DNA of 64,000 nucleotides, from positions 56,736,603 through 56,800,602 of the forward strand of contig OX328124.1 of assembly GCA_946811695.1 (NCBI GenBank), given 5' to 3'. Source of the DNA: Gonocerus acuteangulatus (Eukaryota; Arthropoda; Insecta; Hemiptera; Coreidae). The notes beneath the pieces were generated by a model. The model was not told the DNA's origin and searched no databases. It saw only the letters and a program-made list of their open reading frames with translations. Below are positions 11,124 through 22,322 of this stretch, piece after piece. The stretch's first letter is position 1, and each line of letters begins with the position of its first letter. The position numbers were made by a program, and so were the translations under genes.

Positions 11124-11643
11124 ATCCCCCAAAAAACATAAATGTGAAATAGAGGCCAAGTTCCCCCCAAAAATATTTGCCAAAACAAGAGATGATACAA
11201 GAAAGAAATGTCCAAGTTCATTACTTAGAAGACCTATTAGTTACTTACTAAGTACAGTAAAGACACTTCAACTGACCTTTAAAAACAACGATAAAAATAC
11301 TTTTATCCAGGTACTAAAATATAAATTTCCTCAACCAGGTATATTATTAAACTTGGCAATGTTTTGTTTGTGCCGAAATTATCTTTAGAGAGAAAAGTAA
11401 ACATTGCCAAGTTTAAGAATATACCTGGTTGAAGAAATTTATATTTTAGTAACTGGATAAAAGTATTTTTATTGTTATTTTTAAAGGTCAGTTGTGTCTT
11501 TATTTATTTAGTAAGTAATTAATAGGTCTTTCTAAGTAATGAACTTGGACATATCTTTCTTGTATCATCTTCTTGTATTGCCAATATTTTTGGGGGGGGG
11601 GGAACTTGGCCTCTATTTCACATTTATGTTTTTTTTTTGGGAT
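11124..11643. mobile_element. Long palindrome / foldback MITE
   Basis: Two arms of about 250 bp (11124-11375 and 11393-11643) are inverted copies separated by fewer than 20 bp. The ends are ATCCCCCAAAAAA and its complement. Inner landmarks are AGAGGCCAAG/CTTGGCCTCT and ACTTGGCAATG/CATTGCCAAG. The arms differ by several substitutions and a longer G-run on the right. No coding. The superfamily is not assignable, as no clear target duplication is visible. Confidence 0.8.
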
Positions 11644-11789
11644 CTCATTACTATTTTCTAAGTATCAATTAAAATTTAGCTGCCGCATACCTACTGGCTT
11701 TTGTACTTCATATAAGACCAGGGTCTTTGGAGTCTGCATAAAGTTCTTCTTAATGCTTGATATTTGACAGATGAAAGACCTTTTTGACC

Positions 11790-12412
11790 TTAGTCATGTG
11801 CATTCCCCGGACCTGTGTGCCAAGTTTGGTCAAAATCGGTAATATGGTGTGAATTAGTGTAAGAACAAACATGCCGACAGACAGCTGATAGACGATTTTG
11901 ACGTAGCCTATGACACTCCCCGGATAATAAACTACCTATATACCATGTTTGATCAAAATCGGCCAAATCGTGTGGATTTGTATAAGAAATAAACAGTTAA
12001 GCAAACAGCTGATAGACTATTTTGAACTACCCTATGACACTCCCCGGATCAAGACCGACCTGTGTGTCAAATTTTGTCAAAATCGGTCAAACTGTGTGGA
12101 TTTGTATAATAAACAAACAGACAGATAGACAGCTGATTAATGATTTTGACATAGTCTATGCCAATCCCAGGATCAAGACCTACTGATTTGCCAAGTTTTG
12201 TTAGAATCGGTCAAACGGTGTGTATTTGTATAAGGAACAAACAGACAGACAGACAGACAGCTGATGGACAATTTAACCTAGCCTATGATTCCCCCCATAT
12301 CAAGACCCGCCTGTGTCCCAAGTTTAGTCAAAATTGGTCAAACGGTTCAGATTTGTATAAGGAACAAACCTACAGACAGACAGCTGGTATAAGATTTTGA
12401 CCAAGCCTATAT
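11790..12412 (-). repeat. 124-bp tandem repeat, five units
   Basis: The CAAAATCGG anchors fall near 11828, 11951, 12075, 12200 and 12326, giving periods of 123-126 bp. Period growth follows expansion of ACAG runs. It is the inverted counterpart of the two units at 331-565. Confidence 0.9.
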
Positions 12413-13037
12413 GCTTCTAAATGTTTCTTAAAACATCAAATTTAGGTTCTTCATACCGAGACGATTCATTTGATACCCCACATCATGGGCTTCGGACGGA
12501 ATGACGGGTTTCCCAAGGAAGTACAAAACTGGCACGACACCGCTCCAGAAGCGGCGTCAAACACACCTTTTCAGAATTTTTCTATTATTTCCTTTAATAA
12601 CACCTTCATATCTATCATCCTGCAAAATTTCAAGTCTTTAGCATCATGGGAAATGCCTCCTATGAGTCAGTGAGTCCTATAAATCCCGATTTTCGATCGC
12701 TTATATCTCATAAACTATTTTCAGAAAGAAAAAAAAAAATACTCTATAATCCCCTTATTTACTACCTAATTCATCTGTTGCTTATCTTGCCTCCTGTATC
12801 GACATGTCGAGAAGTCGACAGTTATTTACGATGCAGTACTCACGAGTATTACTCGTAATCGTAATGTAAAGTAATCGACGATGCCAATTCCGGACGATGC
12901 CGAGTATGTACTCGCATCGTCCAGTTTATACTCGGCGATGCCAATTCGAAACGATGCCGAGTATGTACTCGCATCGTCCGTATTATACTCGGCGATTATT
13001 TATCCGATTACTTTTTACTTATCCGTGCAGTTCTCTA

Positions 13038-13154
13038 ATATATATATATATATGACTGTTTGTACGATGGAGAAAGTTAAGAGAGAAACTAACTGCATCG
13101 CAGACTGCCTAGTTAAGGAGTAACTTATGTATATATAAGTATATGTATATATAA

Positions 13155-13206
<52 letters not shown>

Positions 13207-13258
13207 GTGGAGCTCAGGGGGCAAGCTCTAAGAAGGGAGAGAGGAAACGCGCTAAAAG
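13038..13258 (+). mobile_element. Helentron-like 3' end, copy 4, with (TA)n
   Basis: After a (TA)n tract (13156-13204) comes a hairpin (GAGCT/AGCTC around a G-rich loop), then GGAAACGCGCTAAAAG. The same order, (TA)n then hairpin then CGCGCTAAAAG, ends the copies at 27754, 28549 and 31006. The interior here is short and unlike the others, so this may be a related subfamily or a strongly truncated copy. Confidence 0.5.
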
Positions 13259-13335
13259 AGAGTACACCATTTCCATGAAGCGTAACTCCTACAAATAAAA
13301 TTACAAAAAAAAAAAAATATTCTCTCATCATAATG

Positions 13336-16170
13336 TAGATAGATAGATAAATAGTCTTTATTAAATAACAAATAACAACAGAAGAAATTGTAAGAAATTA
13401 TACAAGAGTACCTATATAAGTATGTACTATACAAAAAGGAATTACTATAATCCTACTTAGGACTCTAAAGACTAATACTCTTGGCTAACTGCCATCAGAG
13501 GGAGGTAACACTTAACATTATAATAGTCTTAATATATGATAAAAATAAACTTCAAAACAGGCAAAAAAAAAAAACATAATAGAGGATTCATTTTACAAAC
13601 TTATATTACAGCTACTGACTTAAAACTAAAAAACATTATAAAAGTAATCTATGTAATTTAACAACATTTTAATATAATTATACATACATCACAATAAGCT
13701 ACGTTAATTAAAAAGGAACAAATAATTTATATTTTCACCCTAATTTACACACACACACACCTATTACTTATTTACAATTATACTCCTCCTGTTCCATGCT
13801 TCCCTACCATAGTCTGCAATATTCTCCCAGTTGCGCCCATTTAAAAAAACCGAAAAATTCCCCAAATGAGAGATATTTCACTCCCAACCACTTCAACCTA
13901 ATTTCCTTCAGCTGCCTACATGAACCTATGAAGTGGTATATATCTTCTTGAGCCGGGCAATTGCAACGAGGACAATAGCTAGTTGGAGTTGAGTAGCGGT
14001 GGTAACGTAGCTTCAACAATTCTCCTCTTAACTTTATAAGCCACATTATTTTAGATGTTGAATATTTATCATGGAAATATCCATTAGTCTGATAAATTTC
14101 GTGGTTTAAGTGTTTGTAAATTACGGTAGTGCTTGACTCCTTTGCTGCCAAAATATTGCTGTCCCTAAAATGACTTAAAACTGCTGCCCTAATGTTTTGC
14201 CCAATTCTGCATATCTGATTTCACGTTTATGTGATATTTATTCATCATGTTTATAATGTCCTTGTAATAAAATAACCCTTTCTTTACTATTTCTGTTAAT
14301 AATATTTTCGGATACCTAGAATTCGGTAGATCTACGAGCTTAAGTAAATAGTTATGGTGGACTTTTAAAGTATGGATATAGATTAAATTTAGAGGAGGCT
14401 CGTTATATATCACATAATTTGGCGTGTTTCTGGGAAGTTTTAACACCTTTTTAATAAAAAAAGTAAGTAATTTTTCCACCTTTCTGAACTGAACACCACC
14501 CCAAACCTGTGCAGCGTAACATATCACCGCTCGATCAAACTTTCCCATACAGAGCTAAGCCCACTTTTAGCAACAGAAAGTTTTTCTGAAAAATGTTTCT
14601 CCAGAGATAACTGAGGAGTCACAACTATGCCCAAGTACTTATAATGACTAGTTACTTCAATTATATGACCTTCCAAGAACCATCTTTCATTTTTTGCCAG
14701 TCTACCACCATTTTTAAATACCATTATCTTTGATTTCAGTAAGTTTATTTCCAAGCCCCATAGTTTGCAGTACTTTGAAAAACTGTTGATCATCAATTGC
14801 ATTGATGCTGGGCTAGATGCGAGTAGAATTATATCGTCGGCGTGCGCCAACAGTTTTATTTTTACCCCATCTTTTACTACCACTCCTCCATCTAAGCAGT
14901 CTTCTACATCATTTAAATAAAGGGAAAATAATAAAGGGTTGAGCAGATTTCCCTGCTTCACACCCATGCTAGTTTCGAAGGAACTCGATAGGGAATTATT
15001 GAAACAAATTTGTGAATGAGTGTCAGTGAGTAAATTGAATAACCTTAATAATTTTAGAACTGTACAATTTGCAAATTAAGGCTCTTCTGTCTATCCTGTC
15101 GAATGCTGCTTTTAAATCAACAAAAAATCCATAAAATTTATTGCCTTTTGTGCTGAGATGAAGTTTAACAATGCTAAAAAGTGTAAAGATGTTATCGATT
15201 GTAGAGTAAGAAGAGCGGAAACCCGCTTGGAATTCTATAAGTATTTTATTATTAATTGTCCACTGAGTTAGTCGATGGAGTATCAGACCTGAAAAGATTT
15301 TACAAATTGTATTTTCGCAGGATATAGATCTATAATTCGCAGGAATTGTAGTCACCTTTTTTAAATAATGGAAAGATAACAGCTTCCTTAAATGATTTTG
15401 GAAACTCCCCTGTACAAAATAAATTGTTATATACCACAAGTAGACAATCAAGAAATCTGGGAGGGGCAAATTTATAAAATTCGTATGGTATTCCATCATT
15501 GCCAGGAGTTTTACTACATTTTGACTGAGAGATGACTGCCTGAAGCTCTGATAAAGTAAAATCTTGATCCAGATATTGAACATAGATTTGTGGTTCGACA
15601 AACTGAAGGGGATGGCTAAGCTTTAGATGATTATAGAGTTCTTTAATGTTATTAACCCATTCGATCCCGGAGATGTTATTTCTTGTATACAATGCCTTTG
15701 CCTTAAATACCTTCACGAATCTCCAAAAATCACTAGCATCTCTAACAAGCTGAAGCTTTTCAGTTATGTTTTTGTAATAATCTATTTTCATTTTTGAGCA
15801 GTAATTTTTATATTCCCTTCTCTCTTCTACATATTTCACTCTATCGATATCCGAGTTGGTTCGCCTATAGTTAGACAGGAAATTAAATAAGAGTTTTCGC
15901 CTTTTATTGCACTGATTATTAAACCAAAACTGATTGTTATTTTCACTTCTAAAAGTGTTTTGAGGTTTCACCGAGGAGTTAATTATTATACTAACCAAAA
16001 GCTCTATGGATAATGCATCTTCATGGATTGGTCTGAGAAATTTTTCTACTTCCAGCTGGTAATTTTTTTCATTTTGTCTCTTCCAATTTAATCTTTTGAA
16101 AGTATTTTTACCACTACACGAGATCCTGACTTCTGCGGAGCTTCTAAAGAAAAATATTAAAGGACTGAGA
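13336..16170 (-). pseudogene. Decayed 5'-truncated LINE (CR1/jockey-type, no RNase H)
   Basis: Pieces of one reverse-transcriptase polyprotein lie in order on the minus strand, in shifting frames. First comes the linker after the endonuclease domain (16170-15330), then RT with PGNDGIPYEFYK, then FVDLKAAFDRID (motif A, 15023-15601). Next is GVKQGNLLNPLLF and HADDIILLA (motif C, 14524-14967), then a thumb-like region (14189-14548). Last is a C-terminal CPRCNCPAQEDIYHF zinc-binding-like segment (13804-14151). At least four frame changes are needed. The endonuclease is missing, so the copy is 5'-truncated near 16170. The 3' end is a (TCTA)n tail near 13336, as in CR1-like elements. Clade assignment is tentative. 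Confidence 0.85.
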
Positions 16171-16771
16171 AAAATTGATTATCATAATATATATTTCATT
16201 TAGTTTGTTCTGTTGAGACCCTTTATTTTTCGGATACTTTGTTTAAAAAACAACGAAGTATTTGATTTCGAAATTAGAATTAGCAATTTTGCTCAACGCA
16301 GGATAAGAAAATACTGACATTTTTTAAGGATCCGTCGGAATATTAAATATTTATATATGTATAAAATGAAGTAGGGAAGACAATAAGAATTGAATCCAGA
16401 GAGATATGATACTTGCTGAATATTTTATTGCCGAAACCTTCCTTGAGGCAGAGCCAAGAGAATTCTTTATCTCTAATATAGCCTACAATATTTATTTCCT
16501 TCTATCTGCCGTCAAATCTAATATTTATGTCTTTTGTATAGCGGTTCAAAATAATAAATGGAGAGGGAAATAGGGACACTTTTAAAACTCGATGAAAGGG
16601 TATTTTTTTAAGTTTCAACTGTTGTTTTTATTTTCCTACTAGTTCATTACTAATTGGATTATTGAGAAGATATGGTCGACCGTTCAGAAGTAGGAAGCGT
16701 TGATCGTCGGGGTTTCAGTCAATGTTCTTATTCAATAAAACACATTTTATGGTTAAAATGTATATTTATTA

Positions 16772-16815
16772 CTGCCAACGTTTCGGCTTGCTACACAAGC
16801 CATCTTCAGGGCTGT
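16772..16815 (-). ncRNA. Hammerhead-ribozyme-like core 3
   Basis: The minus strand reads CAGCCCTGAAGA, a stem II GGCTTG/CAAGCC with a short loop, GAAA, then CGTTGGC. CUGAAGA and GAAA match the hammerhead core. Stem I is short and the cleavage-site assignment is unclear. The inverted copy at about 17831-17861 keeps CCCTGAAGATGGCTTG but has a deletion that removes GAAA, so it cannot fold as a hammerhead. Confidence 0.5.
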
Positions 16816-17202
16816 AAAAACATATATGGTATAACAATGACAAAAAAGGATAGATAAATTAACAAAAATATGAGTACATATATGAATAATAATAGAAATC
16901 TAAATAAATATACATGTGTATGGTATACAAGAGAATACAAAACAAGTGGCGTAGTAACATACCTATCGAGAAGATTGAGAACTGTCCCGTTTCAAGTAGA
17001 AAACATTTCTGAAGACAGGAAGGATAGGGCCAGGGTTAGACAGGAGAGGATGGAGGGGGACGGGGTGAGGAGAAATGGAGATGGAAGTATGGACGGAGGG
17101 AAACGACCGCGGTCAAGATAAAGGACGTACCAGGGGTTTTCCAGGTCCAGGGAAGGATAAGACAGGTGTGTGGGAACAGGACAACGAACGGGGTGGGATT
17201 AC

Positions 17203-17670
17203 CTAACGGGAAGTTTTGAGGATATGGAAAATGTTGGAATAGGTTGAGGAGATGACTTCTTTGTCAATTTTGTCATTGACGGGATTATTTTCTAGATGTA
17301 TATGTATGGATTCAGAAAGGAGACGCTTCTGAAGGTTGGGTTCAGTGGAAAGGATGGAGAAGTTTTGGAAATCAAATTTATGTCCACCCGTGATAGCGTG
17401 TCTAGATAGCGCGGTTTTAATGTCTCTGTTCTTAATGTTGTATTTGTGTGTTTTGAGTCTATTTTGAATGCGGTTCTTCGTCTGTCCAATGTAAGTGCTG
17501 TTGCAGTTGGGTGCAGAGCAAGGAATTCGGTAAACGACATTGGATCTATTTTCTTGTGGGATTGGGTCTTTGAGAGTGGTGTATAGGGTTTTCAGTTTGT
17601 TTTTAGTGGATAGACCTAGGTTTAGGTTGGGAAATGTGCTTCTGAGGGATTTTTTCCGAGAGGTTTGGGT
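17203..17670 (-). CDS. Penelope-like GIY-YIG endonuclease, C-terminal fragment
   Basis: An open frame of 155 codons with no start codon runs from just after an in-frame TAA (17671-17673) to a TAG at 17203-17205. About a third of the way in, it reads NVVYRIPC, then NSTYIGQTKNRIQNRLKTHK: the two tyrosines and conserved arginine of the GIY-YIG fold, preceded by the Cys-containing VVYRIPC lead-in typical of Penelope-like elements. SRHAITGGHKFDF follows. In this family the endonuclease is fused downstream of reverse transcriptase and nicks the target DNA. No RT remains here; the (TA)n tract replaces it. A smaller frame at 17292-17540 in another phase is a shadow. Confidence 0.8.
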   Translation of the reverse strand, partial: TQTSRKKSLRSTFPNLNLGLSTKNKLKTLYTTLKDPIPQENRSNVVYRIPCSAPNCNSTYIGQTKNRIQNRLKTHKYNIKNRDIKTALSRHAITGGHKFDFQNFSILSTEPNLQKRLLSESIHIHLENNPVNDKIDKEVISSTYSNIFHILKTSR

Positions 17671-17671
17671 T

Positions 17672-17749
<78 letters not shown>

Positions 17750-17934
17750 TATATTAACTCATATATGTACTCATATTTTTGTTAATTTATCTATCCTTTT
17801 TTGTCATTGTTATACCATATATGTTTTTACAGCCCTGAAGATGGCTTGTATGTTGGCAGTAATAAATATACATTTTAACCATAAAATGTGTTTTATTAAA
17901 TAAGAACATTGACCGAAACCCCGACGATCAACGC

Positions 17935-20900
17935 ACCCTCTTAATTGAATTATAATTTACAATTTAAATTTATTTAAATTTATTTACGACTGATTTTGAT
18001 TTTGGATTATATTGTTAGCTAGTTTTACGATTTATGTATTAATTCAGTAAAGCTTAAAAAGTGGAATAGATAAAGGATCTGGTTGGGTTGATCCACTAAA
18101 ATATACTAAAATATAGTAGGTGGTGCATGGCATTTGATATAAAGTTTTGGATCGTCTCTGGTCATCAGGAATGAATCAGTTATTCTTGTCTGTCGCATGG
18201 TGCACTTTGTGCGCCATTGTGTTTATTTCCGTGTTATTGTGTTTAAAACGTCTATTTATTCATGTTTTTCTTTATTATTATATTATTTATTGTATTGAAG
18301 TCATTATTGTAGACATATACATAAATAGTAATGTAAAAAAGGTCGTATTTATCTTTTATAACAAATTTATTGCATATAACTTTTTTTTTATTTTTAAAAA
18401 ATTATTTACTTTGCAATAACACTAAAAATTTTATTGTGTATAAATATTAATGTTTGGAACAAACTTTAATGGTTTTTTTAACATTAAAAATATTTAAATC
18501 AAATTAGAAATATTGACATGCTAATTGAATGCTAAGAATGTAGAACGATCTATTCAGACAAACCAGATTCCTGTCCACTTTCACTGCATTTAATGCAAAT
18601 GAGTTCAAGTTTTACATGTAAATCTGTTTTTTATATATCAATTATTTTGCATAAGCTGCTGAGGCCATGAGCGCATGCAGATGTAATTCTATTACATGTA
18701 TTACACGTTATTTTGGTGTTCATTTTTTTTCGTCGTTCAAAAACATGACATCGTCCCTCCTTTTGTTCAGAGGGGGTTCTTGAATTGTTACTTTTTGACT
18801 CCTTGGGAATTTTCTTGGCGAAAATTGTTTTGTTTCGGAACGAAGTTCAAGATTCTTGTATTGTTCGCGTGGCGCACTGCGTGCATGCAAGCTCTTCCGT
18901 CGGTTGAAAAGCTAGAACTGAGGACTACAAGAATGGGTAGCACCCCACTCGTCACAGTAGGCGTGGCAGGGTTTTCCCTTGGCATACCTGAAATCTGTGG
19001 TCCGTTGGGTTTCCCGGAAATTACATACAAGACGAAATCCTGGCTATGGTGCACTCTGAGCGCCAGCGCGACTGCTAGAGGGTTAATAATGGGTATGTAT
19101 GTTTCCGCTTTTTAGACGAGAGGAGGCATAAATGGAATCTTAAAACCGGCTCTTTCTGATTAAGCCATTGAAGTACCGGGAGGAGCGACAAGGAGTAAAG
19201 AAGCCTTGAGACTCATCTAAGAAGTGAAAGTTAGTGAGTGGTTTCACCTCCCTGAGAGTGTAAGATTGTTAAAAGAAGTAGGTGTTGAGGAACTAGACTG
19301 TAGCTAGGGTTAGGTATTGAATTAAAGGGGGGGGGCAACAGGTGCACGCCCATCGACCGCCATGGCTTCAGCCTCTCTTACCAATCTAAGTTTCCCAGAA
19401 AACCTGTGGAGATAAATTTCGAACAGTATCTTCCAATGTTAGGATATAGGAAAGGGTGTCAAAAATGTCTACCTCGGGTTTTGCGCTTGTAAAATATATA
19501 CTTGTTGTCTGGGACCCCATTAATATAAGTAAATCAATTCACTCAATGCTGGTATACGCAACGTTGGTTATCCAAAACTTTGGTAACACAATGCTGGTAT
19601 ACTCAAATATTTTCAAAAATGTAAGAAAACTGTTTATGTGTGTTTAAACATATTTTCCGAATACCTCCTTAACGAAGAGTGAACACACACAAACCTACAT
19701 GTAAATATATATCATAAAAAAAGATGATTAATATTTGAAAAAAAAACGTTGAATACATTTGTAATTATTCAAATCATAGTATTTGCAGGCTATAATTTAA
19801 TACGAATTCTTTACACTCTTTGAAATATTGATTTAATTTTTCTCAATTGCTATAATTATTACGACGGAACTCATATGCTTTAAAGCTATTACTATTCTTT
19901 ATACATCTAGGATTAGGATCAGAATTTTTACTAATTCTACGCTGCCTTCAATCCGTTTTAATAACCTTTTTTATTTTGTATTATATTCCTCTATTCCAGA
20001 GAGGGAAGGCTTTAAGCGACGATTACTTTATTCCCGACACGCAGGAAAACATTTCTCATGATGACAAAAAAATTCTTTATGATGATACGAAACATGGTCC
20101 GGTGATGGCAAAAGAAAATGTTGAAGGGAGACCTTTGAGACTCCCGGGCCCTTGAATTACGTAAAAGATTAGGTAGGTTCAGAGAGTTTCAAAGGTCCTG
20201 TAACTGGCAAGGGAAAGGGCAAAGGCAAAAGGAAAACACGACGAGCATTTGACCTGCGGAGATATAAGTTAGGAGAAGCAATTTTCAGGAATTAAGACAT
20301 TAATTTGTCATGGGGGAAGTTATCTAGAAGGGAATGGAAAACAACAATTGCATATTAGGAAGGTATATGTATATTTACGTACTTGTTTAGGAAACCCACA
20401 AGAAAGAGAGCGTTTTTATATGAGATGTATAGTACTCAATGTTTTTATTTATCAAGACTTCATAGATAATATCAACAAATTTTAGTAACTCTTTCCAAAT
20501 GTCATTAAGCCACACAAACTACACTGTGCATATATAATTGAAGTTTAAATAAATTATATTTCGATGGTCATAAGGAATAAGTTGGAAAGTCGGAAGAAAG
20601 GAAAAATTAATTAAGTGCACAACGATTATCTAATAATACTCATAGAGCTCATAGCCATAGTTGCGAAGCCCTTACAATGAAATAAATAGATAAAAAAAAA
20701 GTACTCTTGAATAGTGAAAAGAAGTAACTATCTTGATCGTTTGTTTGATCGCGTGGTTTCTCTGTTAATTCTCTGTAAACGAGCTGCTCTGAAAAGTTCA
20801 GATTTTGAACTTAAAAATTTAATCCCTGTGATCATCGATACAGTATTATGAACAATCGCCAGCTAACTATCACTATTGTTCATAAAGGACCAATTATATT

Positions 20901-21288
20901 ATTTTTTAATTATTCTATAAGTCTACAACAATGACAATTAGCAGGCAACGAAGTGTGCGTGACAACTGAGTTACCTGACAGAACTAAGGGGGAAAAAATG
21001 CTGTAAATAAAATAAATTCAATATTATACCAAAATCATAGACGGTACGATTTAAAAGGTTACAACATAAAAACGAATAACTCCGACATGCTAGAGTTGCA
21101 TAACTGAGACCATTGGTTTGTTCATACCACATTGCTTGCGAACTATGTAACTAACTAAAAATAGAACACATAACTAAAACGTAAAAATGAAAAGCTTACT
21201 TCTTTTCAATTTTTTTAACCAGGTGAATCAATTTATAAGAAATTTTTTTTCTGATAAACTGCTACTTCCATTTCTTATTCTCAAATAC

Positions 21289-21289
<1 letters not shown>
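17935..21289. other. No gene recognised
   Basis: A 139-codon frame at 18696-19115 lies in a locally GC-richer stretch with an overlapping minus frame. I see no domain, and no splice context I would defend. The segment at 20880-21010 is a diverged copy of the inner arm of the foldback at 31560-31650 (GCAGG-AACGAAGTGTG). The rest is AT-rich and featureless. Confidence 0.4.

Positions 21290-21346
<57 letters not shown>
21290..21346. repeat. Poly-T run of about 56
   Basis: Uninterrupted T homopolymer, probably the A-tail of a retroelement on the minus strand whose body I cannot identify. The length may be unreliable in the assembly. Confidence 0.8.
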
Positions 21347-21350
<4 letters not shown>

Positions 21351-22124
21351 AATGAGTTCAATAATATATTTTTTATTATTAGCTAAAAATCCTATCACTA
21401 AAAAAAACTATGTTCCTGAGTAAACCTCATATTCTAATTGGGCACGATGCCAGTTTCTCAGCAAAGAACCAAAAATTATGACCTGTATGTGTAAATTAAT
21501 AATTTTGGTCTGAAGAAAACCCTGCTCCTAATTGACCAATTTTGTCGAACGCCTTTACGCGTTTTTCATTAGTCCTGTGCGATGTAAAATGAGTTTTCTT
21601 GTTGTTTTTTTTTGTGGTGTATGATTTTTGTCAATCATTTATTATGTGCTGTATACCAAGTTTTGTGCCAATGTACAAAACTTATGGGCATTTATAAACT
21701 TATAAATCGATAGGATCGATTAAGATTTGAAGAAAGTTTTTAAAAGACTTTTAAAAATTCAGCCCCAATTTCCACTTCAGAAAGTGTTGAAAGAAAAATA
21801 TGAAATATTTACTAGTTTCAGTGCTAGTTATAGATTTATAAGATATTTTACTTATATATTTCGGCGTGTTCTTGTAGAATTTACATAAGGATATGTCAAT
21901 AATGTTGAATGAAATGTATGATAGTGTTTGAATAGAGAAGGTTTAGGGGAGGGGATTGAGATAATTTTCCATTTACAAACATTTATTAACACATATAGCA
22001 AGGGCAAGCCCCCCCCCCGTACTATGATTTGAATTGTCTCATGTACTTTCAACATAATTAGTTTCTCCGATCGTGAACGGAAATTATTCCTTTTCAATGT
22101 CAGGGCCGTAATGCATATACATTT

Positions 22125-22322
22125 TTTTTTCTTCTTTTTTGTAGGGCATTAATGCCCGGCTATCGACTGCTTACCACTCTTCATAAACTTCCTAGCTGGT
22201 GCAGCTGGAAATATTCTCAACCCCCCTGAAATGAGAAAAATCCATGCTGCAGGCCGGACTCGAAATCCTATTTACTGCATGAGAATCCAAGGCATTAGCC
22301 ACAAGATCACGGAGAGACCCCG
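22125..22322 (-). repeat. tRNA-derived SINE, family A, second copy
   Basis: On the minus strand the order is the same as at 8086-8276: GGTCTCTCCGTGATCT head with CTAGTGGCTAA-like A box, a degraded B box, TTTTCTCATTTCAG, GCTGCACCAGC and GGGCATTAATGCCC, then an A-rich tail (T-rich on plus, about 22116-22140). It has diverged well beyond a recent insertion. Confidence 0.65.

Larger units (their letters stand above)
9568..13037. mobile_element. hAT-like non-autonomous DNA transposon
   Basis: Terminal inverted repeats TAGAGACCTGCACGAGTAAG (left) and TAGAGAACTGCACGGATAAG (right, minus strand) bound 3.47 kb. Both subterminal zones are built of short repeats around GGCATCGCCGAGTA: about 9660-9800 on the left, 12860-13000 on the right. 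hAT elements typically begin YAGAG/YAGGG, make 8-bp target duplications and carry subterminal transposase-binding repeats. Here both flanks are (TA)n, so an 8-bp ATATATAT duplication is compatible but not demonstrable. I find no transposase. The interior holds a palindrome (11124-11643) and a 124-bp repeat array, probably later insertions. Confidence 0.65.
16697..17934 (-). mobile_element. Penelope-like element fragment with inverted termini
   Basis: Inverted terminal segments (16697-16884 and 17759-17934, starting GCGTTGATCGTCGG and its complement) enclose a GIY-YIG coding remnant and a (TA)n tract (17675-17755). The 5' part of the coding region is absent. An inverted copy of the 3' terminus caps the truncated end, the same arrangement as at 46-48 kb. 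The left terminus contains a full hammerhead-like core. The right copy has lost stem II and GAAA. Confidence 0.8.

Noticed and set aside
13740..13760. Short AC repeat as a regulatory element
   Set aside because: Too short and inside a LINE 3' untranslated remnant.
18696..19115. 139-codon open frame as a host gene
   Set aside because: No domain, no homology I recognise, an overlapping minus-strand frame of similar quality, and no splice or promoter context that I can defend.
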